DNA of 12,687 bases from Planctomycetaceae bacterium (lineage in GTDB: Bacteria; Planctomycetota; Planctomycetia; Pirellulales; Pirellulaceae). The notes under the pieces were generated by a model. That model had not been told where the DNA came from. It worked only from the letters and a program-made list of their open reading frames with translations, and searched no databases. Of the stretch, positions 1-6,259 are shown one piece after another; within the stretch, counting starts at the first letter, position 1, and the number at the start of each line of letters is the position of its first letter. The position numbers and the translations under genes are program-made. The stretch covers positions 1 to 12,687 of the forward strand of contig SXHS01000293.1 of assembly GCA_005773145.1 (NCBI GenBank). The letters run 5' to 3'.

Positions 1-1
1 A

Positions 2-514
2 CATCACATCGCCCGTCTGACCGAGCCTGAGTTGATCGTGGATGTCGCCGATGTGATACTGGTTTATCCCATTGTCGGGGGTGCGGGCTGCGCCCACTTG
101 TCCTACAACTCGGTGCGTCTGGAGGCCATGTTGGCCAATCCTCATCCCAAGTTGCCTGAAGTGGTTCGTTTAGCATGGCTCTTGGCGCAATTGCATCAAG
201 ATTTACCCGTGTATAGCGAGTCCCTCGCGGCCGACCGCTTGCCGTTGATTGGCGCATTGGCCATGTTACCGCCGGTCCTTACTGCCGCCGGGGAAGTGGA
301 GCTGACCCGTTATCAGCCCGACGTGGTGGCGGAGGCCTTGTCGGCTTGGCTCGTGGGCCCGGCGTTGGAATCATTGCCGGTCTCCGGAAGCGATGCAGCC
401 ACGGGGGCTGTGGCGGACGTATTGCAGGACTGGTGGGACACCTATCAAGGTTCGCGTCCGAGCTGGCAAGTCGCCTTGGCCAGTCTCGATCGGATGTTAT
501 CAGCTGTGGCATAG
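2..514 (+). CDS. Hypothetical protein, 5' end outside window
   Basis: The frame is open from the left edge, so the gene starts upstream and 170 codons plus the stop are visible. I do not recognise the family. The visible part is soluble-looking and largely helical, rich in Leu, Ala and Val, with a Gly/Ala/Cys stretch (PIVGGAGCAHLSYNS) near its beginning and two Trp-containing helices near the end (DWWDTYQ). No signal peptide, membrane segment or metal motif is visible. An in-frame TTG at 32 is a possible internal start, but the open frame before it argues for truncation by the window edge. The last codons, GTG GCA TAG, are the first bases of a 75-bp intergenic repeat, so the present C-terminus is defined by that repeat. 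The gene converges on the glutamate synthase-like gene. Confidence 0.7.
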   Translation, partial: HHIARLTEPELIVDVADVILVYPIVGGAGCAHLSYNSVRLEAMLANPHPKLPEVVRLAWLLAQLHQDLPVYSESLAADRLPLIGALAMLPPVLTAAGEVELTRYQPDVVAEALSAWLVGPALESLPVSGSDAATGAVADVLQDWWDTYQGSRPSWQVALASLDRMLSAVA

Positions 515-580
515 GCCTCCAGCCTGTGGTGAGATCAGCCAAAGGAGCGTCATCGGCAGGCAAGATGCCCGCCGCCACTC
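506..580 (+). repeat. 75-bp hairpin repeat, copy A (REP-like)
   Basis: This copy aligns without gaps to the reverse complement of 3612-3686, 65 of 75 bases identical. Identity is concentrated in the two outer parts: repeat positions 1-28 and 45-75 carry one difference each, while the middle 16 bases carry eight. The left part holds an imperfect hairpin (AGGCC TCC AGCCT, at about 511-529). The right part holds a second one (GGCAGGC AAGAT GCCCGCC, 555-573, one mismatch). Two hairpins in one unit resemble the architecture of bacterial REP/BIME elements. It sits between two convergent genes and supplies the stop codon of the upstream gene. The hairpins could serve as a transcript 3' end or an RNA-stabilising structure, which is inference. 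Confidence 0.8.
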
Positions 581-618
581 TCTCAGAGTACCCCACAAGG
601 AAGATGGGGATCCCCCTC

Positions 619-2184
619 CTAGTGCGAGCGGAGTTCCGTATCGCGGCGCGATGGAGCCATCATATGGGGGATAGCCGCCTGATCCTTGGCCGATGGCAGG
701 CCCCAATTCCGCTGGTAGCCAAAGAACTCGGTGGCAGGCTGGGCCACGAATCCCTGGTTGATGAGGTCAAAGTGTTGCAATGTGACCATGGCCGGGTGGG
801 GCACACCGCAGGCGCGGCTCAGACGCAGCAATTCCTTGCGCACGGTGACGACGTAGTTGGCCAGGCGCGCCGATTTGAGTTCCGGATCCAGCCCGCGCAT
901 CAGCCAGCGGCTCTGCGTCGCCACGCCGGTTGGGCAGGCGCCGGTATGGCAGCGTTGTGCTTGAATACAGCCGATGGATAACATCGCCTCGCGGCCGACA
1001 TGCATCACATCGCAGCCGAGCGCGAATGCCAACAGGGCCGCTTCGGGAAATCCCAGCTTGCCGGAGCCACCGAAGACGATGTCATCCGCGACGCCAGCTG
1101 CTACGAATTCGCGAAATACTTGACTGAATCCCAGTCGAAACGGCAGCGCCACGTGGTCGGCGAATACGAGCGGCGCGGCCCCCGTACCTCCTTCTCCACC
1201 GTCGATCGTGACGAAGTCCACACCCCGTGATTCGTTCGCCATGCGATGGGCCAGTTCTCTCCAGAAATCCATCTGTCCGACTGCCGATTTAATCCCGATC
1301 GGCAGCCCGCTCGTTTGGGCCAGCTGTTCCACAAAATCCAGCATGCTATCCACGTCTTGGAAGGCGGAGTGGCATGATGGACTGATGCAATCCTGGCCCA
1401 AGGGGACGCCACGTGCGCGAGCGATTTCCGGGCTGATCTTTGCGGCGGGTAGCATGCCGCCGACCCCTGGCTTGGCACCTTGGCTCAACTTGACCTCAAT
1501 GGCTCGAATGGACGGATGCGCCTGCACGACATCCAGGAACCGCTCCATACTGAACCGTCCCTGCTCGTCACGGCAGCCGAAGTATCCCGTCCCAATCTGC
1601 CAAACCAGATCGCCGCCATGTAAATGATGCTCGCTGACTCCTCCCTCCCCCGTGTTCTGCAGGCAGCCTGCGATTTGGGCGCCCCGATTGAGCGCCTCGA
1701 CTGCCGGGCCGCTCAACGAACCAAAACTCATGCCAGATACGTTGACAATCGAACCAGGGCGAAAGGCGTTCCGTCGTCCGCGGGCGCCTCCTAGCACTTT
1801 GGCGCAAGGGACTCGGAATTGAGGATCGAAGTCGGGGTCGACCGGAAGGGGATCCCGCAAGGGAAAACTGGCATGTCGCACGATTAGATAGTTGGATGCA
1901 TCCTCGATATTTTGGTCGGTGCCGAATGCGAAGTAGTTGTTCTGCCTCTTGGAAGACGCATAGACCCAGCGGCGTTGTGCACGTGAGAAGGGGCGTTCCT
2001 CGTTGTTCCCCGTGACAATGTATTGTCGCAATTCTGGGCCAAAGGACTCCAACAGGTAGCGTAGATGGCCAATGACCGGGAAATTGCGCAGGATGGCATG
2101 GGACCGTTGCGTCACGTCGTAGATCGTGATCGCGATCAGTAGCACCAGCATCGCGGCGGCAACGAATGCAATAATGGACCACAT
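619..2184 (-). CDS. Membrane-anchored FMN-binding glutamate synthase-type protein
   Basis: A 521-residue protein of the FMN-binding glutamate synthase family (GltB central/FMN domain). Known members of this type carry the FMN and 3Fe-4S catalytic region, where 2-oxoglutarate is converted to glutamate. Visible motifs are NTGEGG (177-182), VKLSQGAKPGVGG (231-243), DGGEGGTGAAP (328-338) and the cluster ligands Cys406, Cys412 and Cys417 in the C-x5-C-x4-C spacing of glutamate synthases. Residues 1-24 form a hydrophobic N-terminal helix, so the enzyme is probably membrane-tethered with the catalytic part in the cytoplasm. The N-terminal glutamine amidotransferase domain and the C-terminal beta-helix domain of full GltB are absent, and no GltD partner is nearby, so the nitrogen and electron donors are unknown. 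The ATG at 2184 has GGAG ten bases upstream. It is divergent from the glycosyltransferase gene. Confidence 0.93.
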   Translation of the reverse strand: MWSIIAFVAAAMLVLLIAITIYDVTQRSHAILRNFPVIGHLRYLLESFGPELRQYIVTGNNEERPFSRAQRRWVYASSKRQNNYFAFGTDQNIEDASNYLIVRHASFPLRDPLPVDPDFDPQFRVPCAKVLGGARGRRNAFRPGSIVNVSGMSFGSLSGPAVEALNRGAQIAGCLQNTGEGGVSEHHLHGGDLVWQIGTGYFGCRDEQGRFSMERFLDVVQAHPSIRAIEVKLSQGAKPGVGGMLPAAKISPEIARARGVPLGQDCISPSCHSAFQDVDSMLDFVEQLAQTSGLPIGIKSAVGQMDFWRELAHRMANESRGVDFVTIDGGEGGTGAAPLVFADHVALPFRLGFSQVFREFVAAGVADDIVFGGSGKLGFPEAALLAFALGCDVMHVGREAMLSIGCIQAQRCHTGACPTGVATQSRWLMRGLDPELKSARLANYVVTVRKELLRLSRACGVPHPAMVTLQHFDLINQGFVAQPATEFFGYQRNWGLPSAKDQAAIPHMMAPSRRDTELRSH

Positions 2185-2571
2185 GGCATGCCTGCTCCCA
2201 TGAGTATGCTTACGTTAGACCCCACCGGCCCTCCCGGCGCGGGGCCGCGACGGAAATTCAGGGCACTCGCCAAGGGTAGCCTGAGGCCAGGCCGCTTGAA
2301 GCCTAACTTGTGACTCGAGGCCGGAATCTCCGGATTGGCGGGGGCCGATCCGGCCGATTATACCGCCCATGCGGTCCCCTGGGCGGCTTGTTCGACCGTG
2401 CGTGCGTCCCCCAGTCGCCGCACGAGACTGCTGTTGCTCGTTTTTTGCGACTTGCGTACCATCAGCTGCCAGCGGTGGGTGGCGCACGCCCGGACGAGGT
2501 CCCTGGCGAGTGTGTTGCGGGCGTACGCGCGCTGCCGTGTTATCCCCAAGCCTTCGGGACTGAGGCCCGCT
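2185..2571. other. Gene-free spacer between divergent genes
   Basis: About 390 bases separate the starts of the glutamate synthase-like gene and the glycosyltransferase gene. The spacer must hold the promoters of both, but I see no convincing -35/-10 pair on either strand. ORFs crossing it on both strands translate to Arg/Pro-rich, low-complexity protein without recognisable motifs and are judged spurious. It contains a perfect 7-bp stem hairpin (2363-2386) and several GGCC/CCGG-rich inverted stretches around 2313-2355. Confidence 0.6.
2363..2386. other. GC-rich hairpin in divergent spacer
   Basis: Seven perfect base pairs, CCGCCCA (2363-2369) with TGGGCGG (2380-2386), close a 10-base loop. 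There is no T-tract on either side, so it is not a typical intrinsic terminator. It lies about 185 bases upstream of the glycosyltransferase start and could be a leader structure or a protein-binding site. Chance occurrence in GC-rich DNA is possible. Confidence 0.3.
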
Positions 2572-3573
2572 ATGAGCATTTCCGTGATCGTGCCGGTGTA
2601 CAACGAGCAGCCCAATGTGGCACTGCTCTATCTCCAACTGATGAAGGTCTTCCGCACGATCGGACATAAGTATGAGTTCTTGTTTGTCGACGACGGCTCA
2701 TGCGACGGAACCTATGATGAGCTGCGCGCACTGGCCGACATGGATCACCATGTCCGCGTGGTGCGGCTCCGCCGCAACTACGGCCAAACGGCCGCATTGC
2801 AAGCGGGATTCGATCACGCCCGAGGAGATGTCTGGGTCACCCTTGATGGGGACTTACAGAACGATCCCGCGGATATTCCCCGCATGTTGGAAAAACTGGA
2901 GGAGGGTTTTGACCTGGTGCATGGCTGGCGAAAAGTCCGGCAAGACGGCTGGCTGCTGCGGTTACTCCCCTCGCGTGTTGCCAATTGGTTGATCTCACAC
3001 GTCACAAAGTTTCCCGTGCACGATCTCGGCTGCACCTTAAAGGTCATGCGTCGCGAGATTGCCCAAGAATTGCAGTTGGTCGGCGAGATGCACCGATTCA
3101 TCCCGATCTTGGCTCATCAACGCGGCGCACGTTGCGCGGAGATCGTCACCCAACATCATGCCCGCTTGTTTGGAAAGTCCAAGTATGGGTTGGGGCGTAC
3201 GCCCCGAGTGTTGCTGGATCTCATCACCGTTAAGTTTTTGTCGGACTACATCGCCAGCCCCATGAAATGCTTCGGACAAATAGGACTGGCATTCGGCGCG
3301 ATGGGCTTGCTGTCCTTGGTCGCCGCCTGTGTGATGAAGCTGTGGGGGCGAGTGGACTTAACGGGCAACCCGCTCTTGTTGCTTTCCGTCGTCGCTAGCA
3401 TGGTCGGTATCCACTTTGTGAGTCTGGGATTGTTGGGTGAGGTCAATGCGCGGATCTATTTTAATGACCGCCGTAAATCGTATACGGTGGCCCGCCGGAT
3501 CAGATGCCGTCGCGTTCAACGAAGCAGGCAAGACGGCCAATTCCGGCAGAATGCAGTGTCTCGCGCTGCATGA
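2572..3573 (+). CDS. Family 2 glycosyltransferase, GtrB/DPM1-like, with two membrane helices
   Basis: A 333-residue polyprenyl-phosphate type glycosyltransferase. Enzymes of this group transfer a sugar from a nucleotide donor to a lipid carrier at the cytoplasmic face for cell-surface glycans. The N-terminus is the classical GT-A start (SVIVPVYNEQPNV, 4-16), followed by VDDGS (39-43), the metal-binding D-x-D as Asp92/Asp94 in LDGDLQNDP, and a GKSKYG motif (201-206) usual in DPM/GtrB-like members. Two hydrophobic segments follow at about 233-257 and 268-290, the usual C-terminal pair. The frame is open back to 2335, but the 79 extra residues are Arg-rich and unlike the family. The ATG at 2572 has GAGG six bases upstream and puts the catalytic fold at residue 2. 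The last 25 residues are basic and unrecognised. Donor and acceptor cannot be told. Confidence 0.92.
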   Translation: MSISVIVPVYNEQPNVALLYLQLMKVFRTIGHKYEFLFVDDGSCDGTYDELRALADMDHHVRVVRLRRNYGQTAALQAGFDHARGDVWVTLDGDLQNDPADIPRMLEKLEEGFDLVHGWRKVRQDGWLLRLLPSRVANWLISHVTKFPVHDLGCTLKVMRREIAQELQLVGEMHRFIPILAHQRGARCAEIVTQHHARLFGKSKYGLGRTPRVLLDLITVKFLSDYIASPMKCFGQIGLAFGAMGLLSLVAACVMKLWGRVDLTGNPLLLLSVVASMVGIHFVSLGLLGEVNARIYFNDRRKSYTVARRIRCRRVQRSRQDGQFRQNAVSRAA

Positions 3574-3611
3574 CGGTCTTTTCCGCAGGTTAGAGGCCTA
3601 TGTCACGGTGT

Positions 3612-3686
3612 GAGTGGCGGCAGGCATCTTGCCTGCCGATGAAGGTCGTTTGATAGGGCTCACCACAGGCTGGAAGCCTATGCCAC
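3612..3686 (-). repeat. 75-bp hairpin repeat, copy B (inverted)
   Basis: This is the second copy of the element at 506-580, in inverted orientation and 65/75 identical without gaps. Both hairpins are better here than in copy A. CGGCAGGC pairs perfectly with GCCTGCCG around a 5-base loop (3618-3638), and AGGCT pairs with AGCCT around TCC (about 3666-3678), extended by CAT/GTG with one wobble. Just outside it, 3596-3606 read on the minus strand resembles the start of the unit (GTGACATAGGC against GTGGCATAGGC), so part of a further unit may adjoin. It lies 38 bases after the glycosyltransferase stop and may act as a 3' end structure or a spreading REP-like element. Confidence 0.8.
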
Positions 3687-3707
3687 GGGCCTGCTGTTGG
3701 TGTACTG

Positions 3708-3736
3708 TTGAGAGCTTCACGCGGCAACCCTAATAG
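3708..3736 (+). promoter_or_regulatory. Weak candidate promoter before the GTG-start gene
   Basis: TTGAGA (3708-3713) and TAATAG (3731-3736) are separated by 17 bases, 26 bases before the GTG start. The -35 is a good match to the sigma70 consensus; the -10 matches at only three of six positions. It sits directly after repeat copy B, where a new transcript would be expected. Confidence 0.25.
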
Positions 3737-3749
3737 CAATTCGCGATGC

Positions 3750-3754
3750 GGAGG
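3750..3754 (+). promoter_or_regulatory. Strong Shine-Dalgarno that fixes a GTG start
   Basis: GGAGG lies eight bases upstream of the GTG at 3763. It is one of the best ribosome-binding sites in the window and decides the GTG as the start of the interrupted gene, with no ATG at an equivalent position. Confidence 0.7.
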
Positions 3755-3762
3755 CAGTTTTC

Positions 3763-4671
3763 GTGGCTCAACTCTCGACATGGCAATGTGCGCTGGCCCT
3801 AGACTCCCAGCGACAACCGACCTCTGGCAGCACGGCGATACTGGCCGACGCCATCCGCCGCGGCGCGGACCTGCGCGTCTACACCGAATTTCGACACGAT
3901 GAACATGTCGACACGTCCTCTTCGATGACGGATCTCGTTCAAGAAGTTGCTGACTTTCGTGTGACGTATTTGTTGGACGATCAATGGACGGCGGGCATCA
4001 TCAACCTGCGGCAGCCGATCGAATGTCCGGTCGGATTCGGGCCTCGCCCATCGATGTCGTTTTTTCTCTATAACCAGAACGGTCAACAGGCCATTGCCCG
4101 CCCCTATCTGGATGGTCGATCCCCCTCAGCGCCCCGCGATTAGCAGTCGCTGTACGATCACACCGACATCCCCAAGTATCACCGGCAACACGTGGATGAC
4201 GTGCAGACGAATGCGCCGATCGAGAACTTCATCTACGACTTCGAGAAGTTTCGCTTCTTGGTGCATGACGAATGGCGCGAAGTGCTCGCCCACTCCGCGG
4301 AAGGGAAGGTTCTCCGGGGATCACTCGCCGACCTGACCGCCGCCTTCGCCGAGGGGTGCGAGGTCAAGGTGGCCATTCGCAATCTGTGCGCCGATCTGTC
4401 ACGCCCAGAGGATCCGCAAGTGGAGCATGAGGTGTTTGTGCATGTCGGATCGTGCTATCACTATCCGGACCAAGGCCTGTTTCTGGCGTCCTCCCATCCC
4501 CTGGTGCGGGTGCGGCCGGCGGTGCCCCTCGTCTACTCCAGCCATGGCTGGGATTTTGGGTGGTTGATGCCACGAAGCGATGGCTTTGTCGCCCGCTGGC
4601 TGGTGAATCCTTACACGCTCCAATTCGAAAAAAGTCAGGCTCATCACGCGCTACGGTGGTTTGTGCGTTGA
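3763..4671 (+). pseudogene. Unrecognised gene interrupted by one in-frame TAG
   Basis: Read from the GTG at 3763 to the stop at 4671, this frame has 302 codons and one internal stop, TAG at 4141-4143 (codon 127). Both halves have protein-like composition. The second half continues with no frame change directly after the TAG (QSLYDHTDIPKYHRQ), well before its first ATG at 4192, which has no ribosome-binding site. TAG is followed by CAG, so a single C-to-T change of an original CAG is the simplest explanation. I do not recognise the family. The first half looks beta-rich (FRVTYLLDDQWTAGIINLRQ); the second has Trp/Tyr-rich strands and HDEWREVLAHSAEG. There is no signal peptide or membrane segment. 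It may be a recent pseudogene, a sequencing error, a truncated 126-residue protein or a read-through gene. It is flanked by repeat copy B and the promoter of the next cluster. Confidence 0.7.
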
Positions 4672-4689
4672 GTGGCGGCGAATTGTCGT

Positions 4690-4718
4690 TTGACACACCC
4701 CGTACCGTCGTGTAGAAC
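4690..4718 (+). promoter_or_regulatory. Sigma70-like promoter for the CAP protein / efflux cluster
   Basis: A perfect TTGACA (4690-4695) is followed, after exactly 17 bases, by TAGAAC (4713-4718; four of six consensus bases including the key first T and A). It lies 48 bases before the ATG at 4766, in the short spacer after the interrupted gene. It is the best promoter match in the window and would drive the CAP protein and, given the overlap, the RND genes. Confidence 0.5.
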
Positions 4719-4765
4719 TGGCTGGGGGCGCTGGGCGCGGGCGACCGAGACGTGTTGCCCAAGCG

Positions 4766-6259
4766 ATGGAAAGGCTGCATACCAGCGAAATGACCACGCA
4801 CATCGATCTTTTCTTGGACCTAAGTCGTCGTGTCCCCCGACAGGGCGCCGTTCCGCCTTACGCGTGCCTGTTTTTTCTCGCGGTGGTAGGTCTCGCGAAT
4901 CCGCATGCGGCTTGGGGACGAGAGCCAACTGGGCACGAACAGTATTTCTTGGAGTTATTGAATCGCGCCCGAGCCAATCCGTTGGCCGAGGTAACGCGCC
5001 TATCCGGCCAAACCTGGGGGGACAATCCGGCAATTGTGCCCGGAACGCTGTACCCCCAACCCCAACCGGCCAGCCTCAACGAGGGATTGGCAGCAGGAAC
5101 CATTTCCAGCACGCCTAAGCAGCCGCTGGCCTTTCATCCGCTCCTCATTGATGCGGCTGCGAGCTACACCCAGGTCCTACTTGCCAACGATGCGTTCACG
5201 CATACCTTCGGCGGCACGACGACCCAATCGCGCGTAACCGCGGCGGGCTACGTGCTCGATACGCCCTGGAGCTTGGGAGAGAACCTATCGGTGAACGCCA
5301 GCAGTGTCCCCTTCACGAATCTCACACCCGTCGTCGAGAGTCAACATTCGGGGCTGTTCATCGATGGCAACGTACCGGGCCGCGGCCACCGCATCAATAT
5401 GATGAACGATACGTTTCGCGAGATCGGTATCGGGATTGGAACGGCCAGCGACTATGGACTATTTCCTTGTTGTTCGCATGCCGTGCTGACGACGTTTGAT
5501 TTCGCGGCCAGCGACACATCACCGACCTTGCCTGGTGCCTCGAACGGCCCTTTTGTGACAGGAGTGGCCTATTTTGACAATGACAACAACAACTTTTATT
5601 CGCCCAGTGGTGGTGAAGGCATCGGCGGAGTGGCCGTTCGCGCGTTCTTGACGGGAACGGCGACACTGGCCGGGAGTACTACCACCTATGGCTCAGGGGG
5701 CTATACGTTGCCCGGGTTGAATCCAGGCACGTACGATCTTCAATTTCTTGGTACCGGTATCAATCAACGGTTCAACGGAATCGTGTTGGGTGGCGACAAG
5801 AACGTCAAGGTCGACTTGATTGATCCATCCCCGGCCTTTTCGCCGGGAGACTTCGATGAGGACGATGACGTGGATGGCACCGATCTTGTGCGCTGGTCCA
5901 CCAGCTTTGGCGTCAACGGGCTGGCCGACGCGGACGACGACACAGACTCGGATGGGAGCGATTTCTTGGCCTGGCAGCGCGACTTTGGCCAGGGGGCGGG
6001 GGGGCTGAGCGCGCCCCTGTCGGTTCCGGAGACCGTAGGGGGCATGGGCTGGTTCCTTTTCCACGTGGCAATATTTGCCCGCATCCCGTATAAACGGCTC
6101 CGCGCGCGTCGCTTCGTGACACGGGAGATTGCCCCATGCAACCGCCATTTCGACTCTGGCAGGCCACCATCGTCCTGCGCTACTTGGCCGTTGCGGTGGC
6201 CTCGCTTTGTGCTGGCATGTGGCTCAGCAATCGCGGGCTGTTATCGATCGAATGGCTAA
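4766..6259 (+). CDS. Secreted CAP-domain protein with dockerin repeats and PEP-CTERM-like signal
   Basis: 497 residues from the first ATG. A second ATG at 4790 is equally possible; neither has a good ribosome-binding site. A hydrophobic signal segment (CLFFLAVVGLA, 34-44) ends near AAWG (48-51). A CAP (SCP/PR1) domain spans about 55-248, with NRARANP (66-72), LGENLSV (170-176) and GHRINMMNDTFREIGIGIG (207-225). A beta-sandwich module of SdrD/carboxypeptidase-regulatory type follows (262-350: GVAYFDNDNNN, YTLPGLNPGTYDL). Two dockerin-type calcium loops come next (361-382 with DFDEDDDVDGTDL; 388-408 with DADDDTDSDGSDF). VPE (420-422), a hydrophobic stretch and a basic cluster (KRLRARR, 443-449) form a PEP-CTERM-like sorting signal. 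The protein is probably exported and processed at the envelope; its ligand is unknown. The frame runs 48 residues past the basic cluster into the adaptor gene, which is odd for such signals. Confidence 0.87.
   Translation: MERLHTSEMTTHIDLFLDLSRRVPRQGAVPPYACLFFLAVVGLANPHAAWGREPTGHEQYFLELLNRARANPLAEVTRLSGQTWGDNPAIVPGTLYPQPQPASLNEGLAAGTISSTPKQPLAFHPLLIDAAASYTQVLLANDAFTHTFGGTTTQSRVTAAGYVLDTPWSLGENLSVNASSVPFTNLTPVVESQHSGLFIDGNVPGRGHRINMMNDTFREIGIGIGTASDYGLFPCCSHAVLTTFDFAASDTSPTLPGASNGPFVTGVAYFDNDNNNFYSPSGGEGIGGVAVRAFLTGTATLAGSTTTYGSGGYTLPGLNPGTYDLQFLGTGINQRFNGIVLGGDKNVKVDLIDPSPAFSPGDFDEDDDVDGTDLVRWSTSFGVNGLADADDDTDSDGSDFLAWQRDFGQGAGGLSAPLSVPETVGGMGWFLFHVAIFARIPYKRLRARRFVTREIAPCNRHFDSGRPPSSCATWPLRWPRFVLACGSAIAGCYRSNG
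6123..6127 (+). promoter_or_regulatory. Shine-Dalgarno of the RND adaptor gene
   Basis: GGGAG ends eight bases before the ATG at 6136. It lies inside the reading frame of the upstream CAP protein and supports the adaptor start despite the 124-base overlap of frames. Confidence 0.6.

Noticed and set aside
346..981. Long + strand ORF across the first gene's end and the glutamate synthase gene
   Set aside because: It overlaps two better-supported genes, includes translated repeat sequence and has no family features.
1208..2182. Further ORFs on both strands within the glutamate synthase gene (for example 1208-1627 + and 1568-2182 -)
   Set aside because: They are alternate-frame readings of a gene with a complete set of conserved motifs.
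2335..2571. In-frame upstream extension of the glycosyltransferase from a TTG start
   Set aside because: The 79 extra residues are Arg/Pro-rich and low in family resemblance; the GT-A fold starts exactly at the ATG at 2572, which has GAGG upstream.
2215..2667. 150-codon minus-strand ORF in the divergent spacer
   Set aside because: It is His/Arg/Pro-rich without motifs, overlaps the glycosyltransferase start and has no ribosome-binding site.
506..3686. CRISPR or transposon interpretation of the repeated units
   Set aside because: There are only two well-separated inverted copies, with no regular spacers, and no transposase gene lies between them.
4192..4671. Separate gene starting at the ATG at 4192
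   Set aside because: No ribosome-binding site, and the same frame is open and protein-like back to the TAG at 4141, so it is the second half of the interrupted gene.
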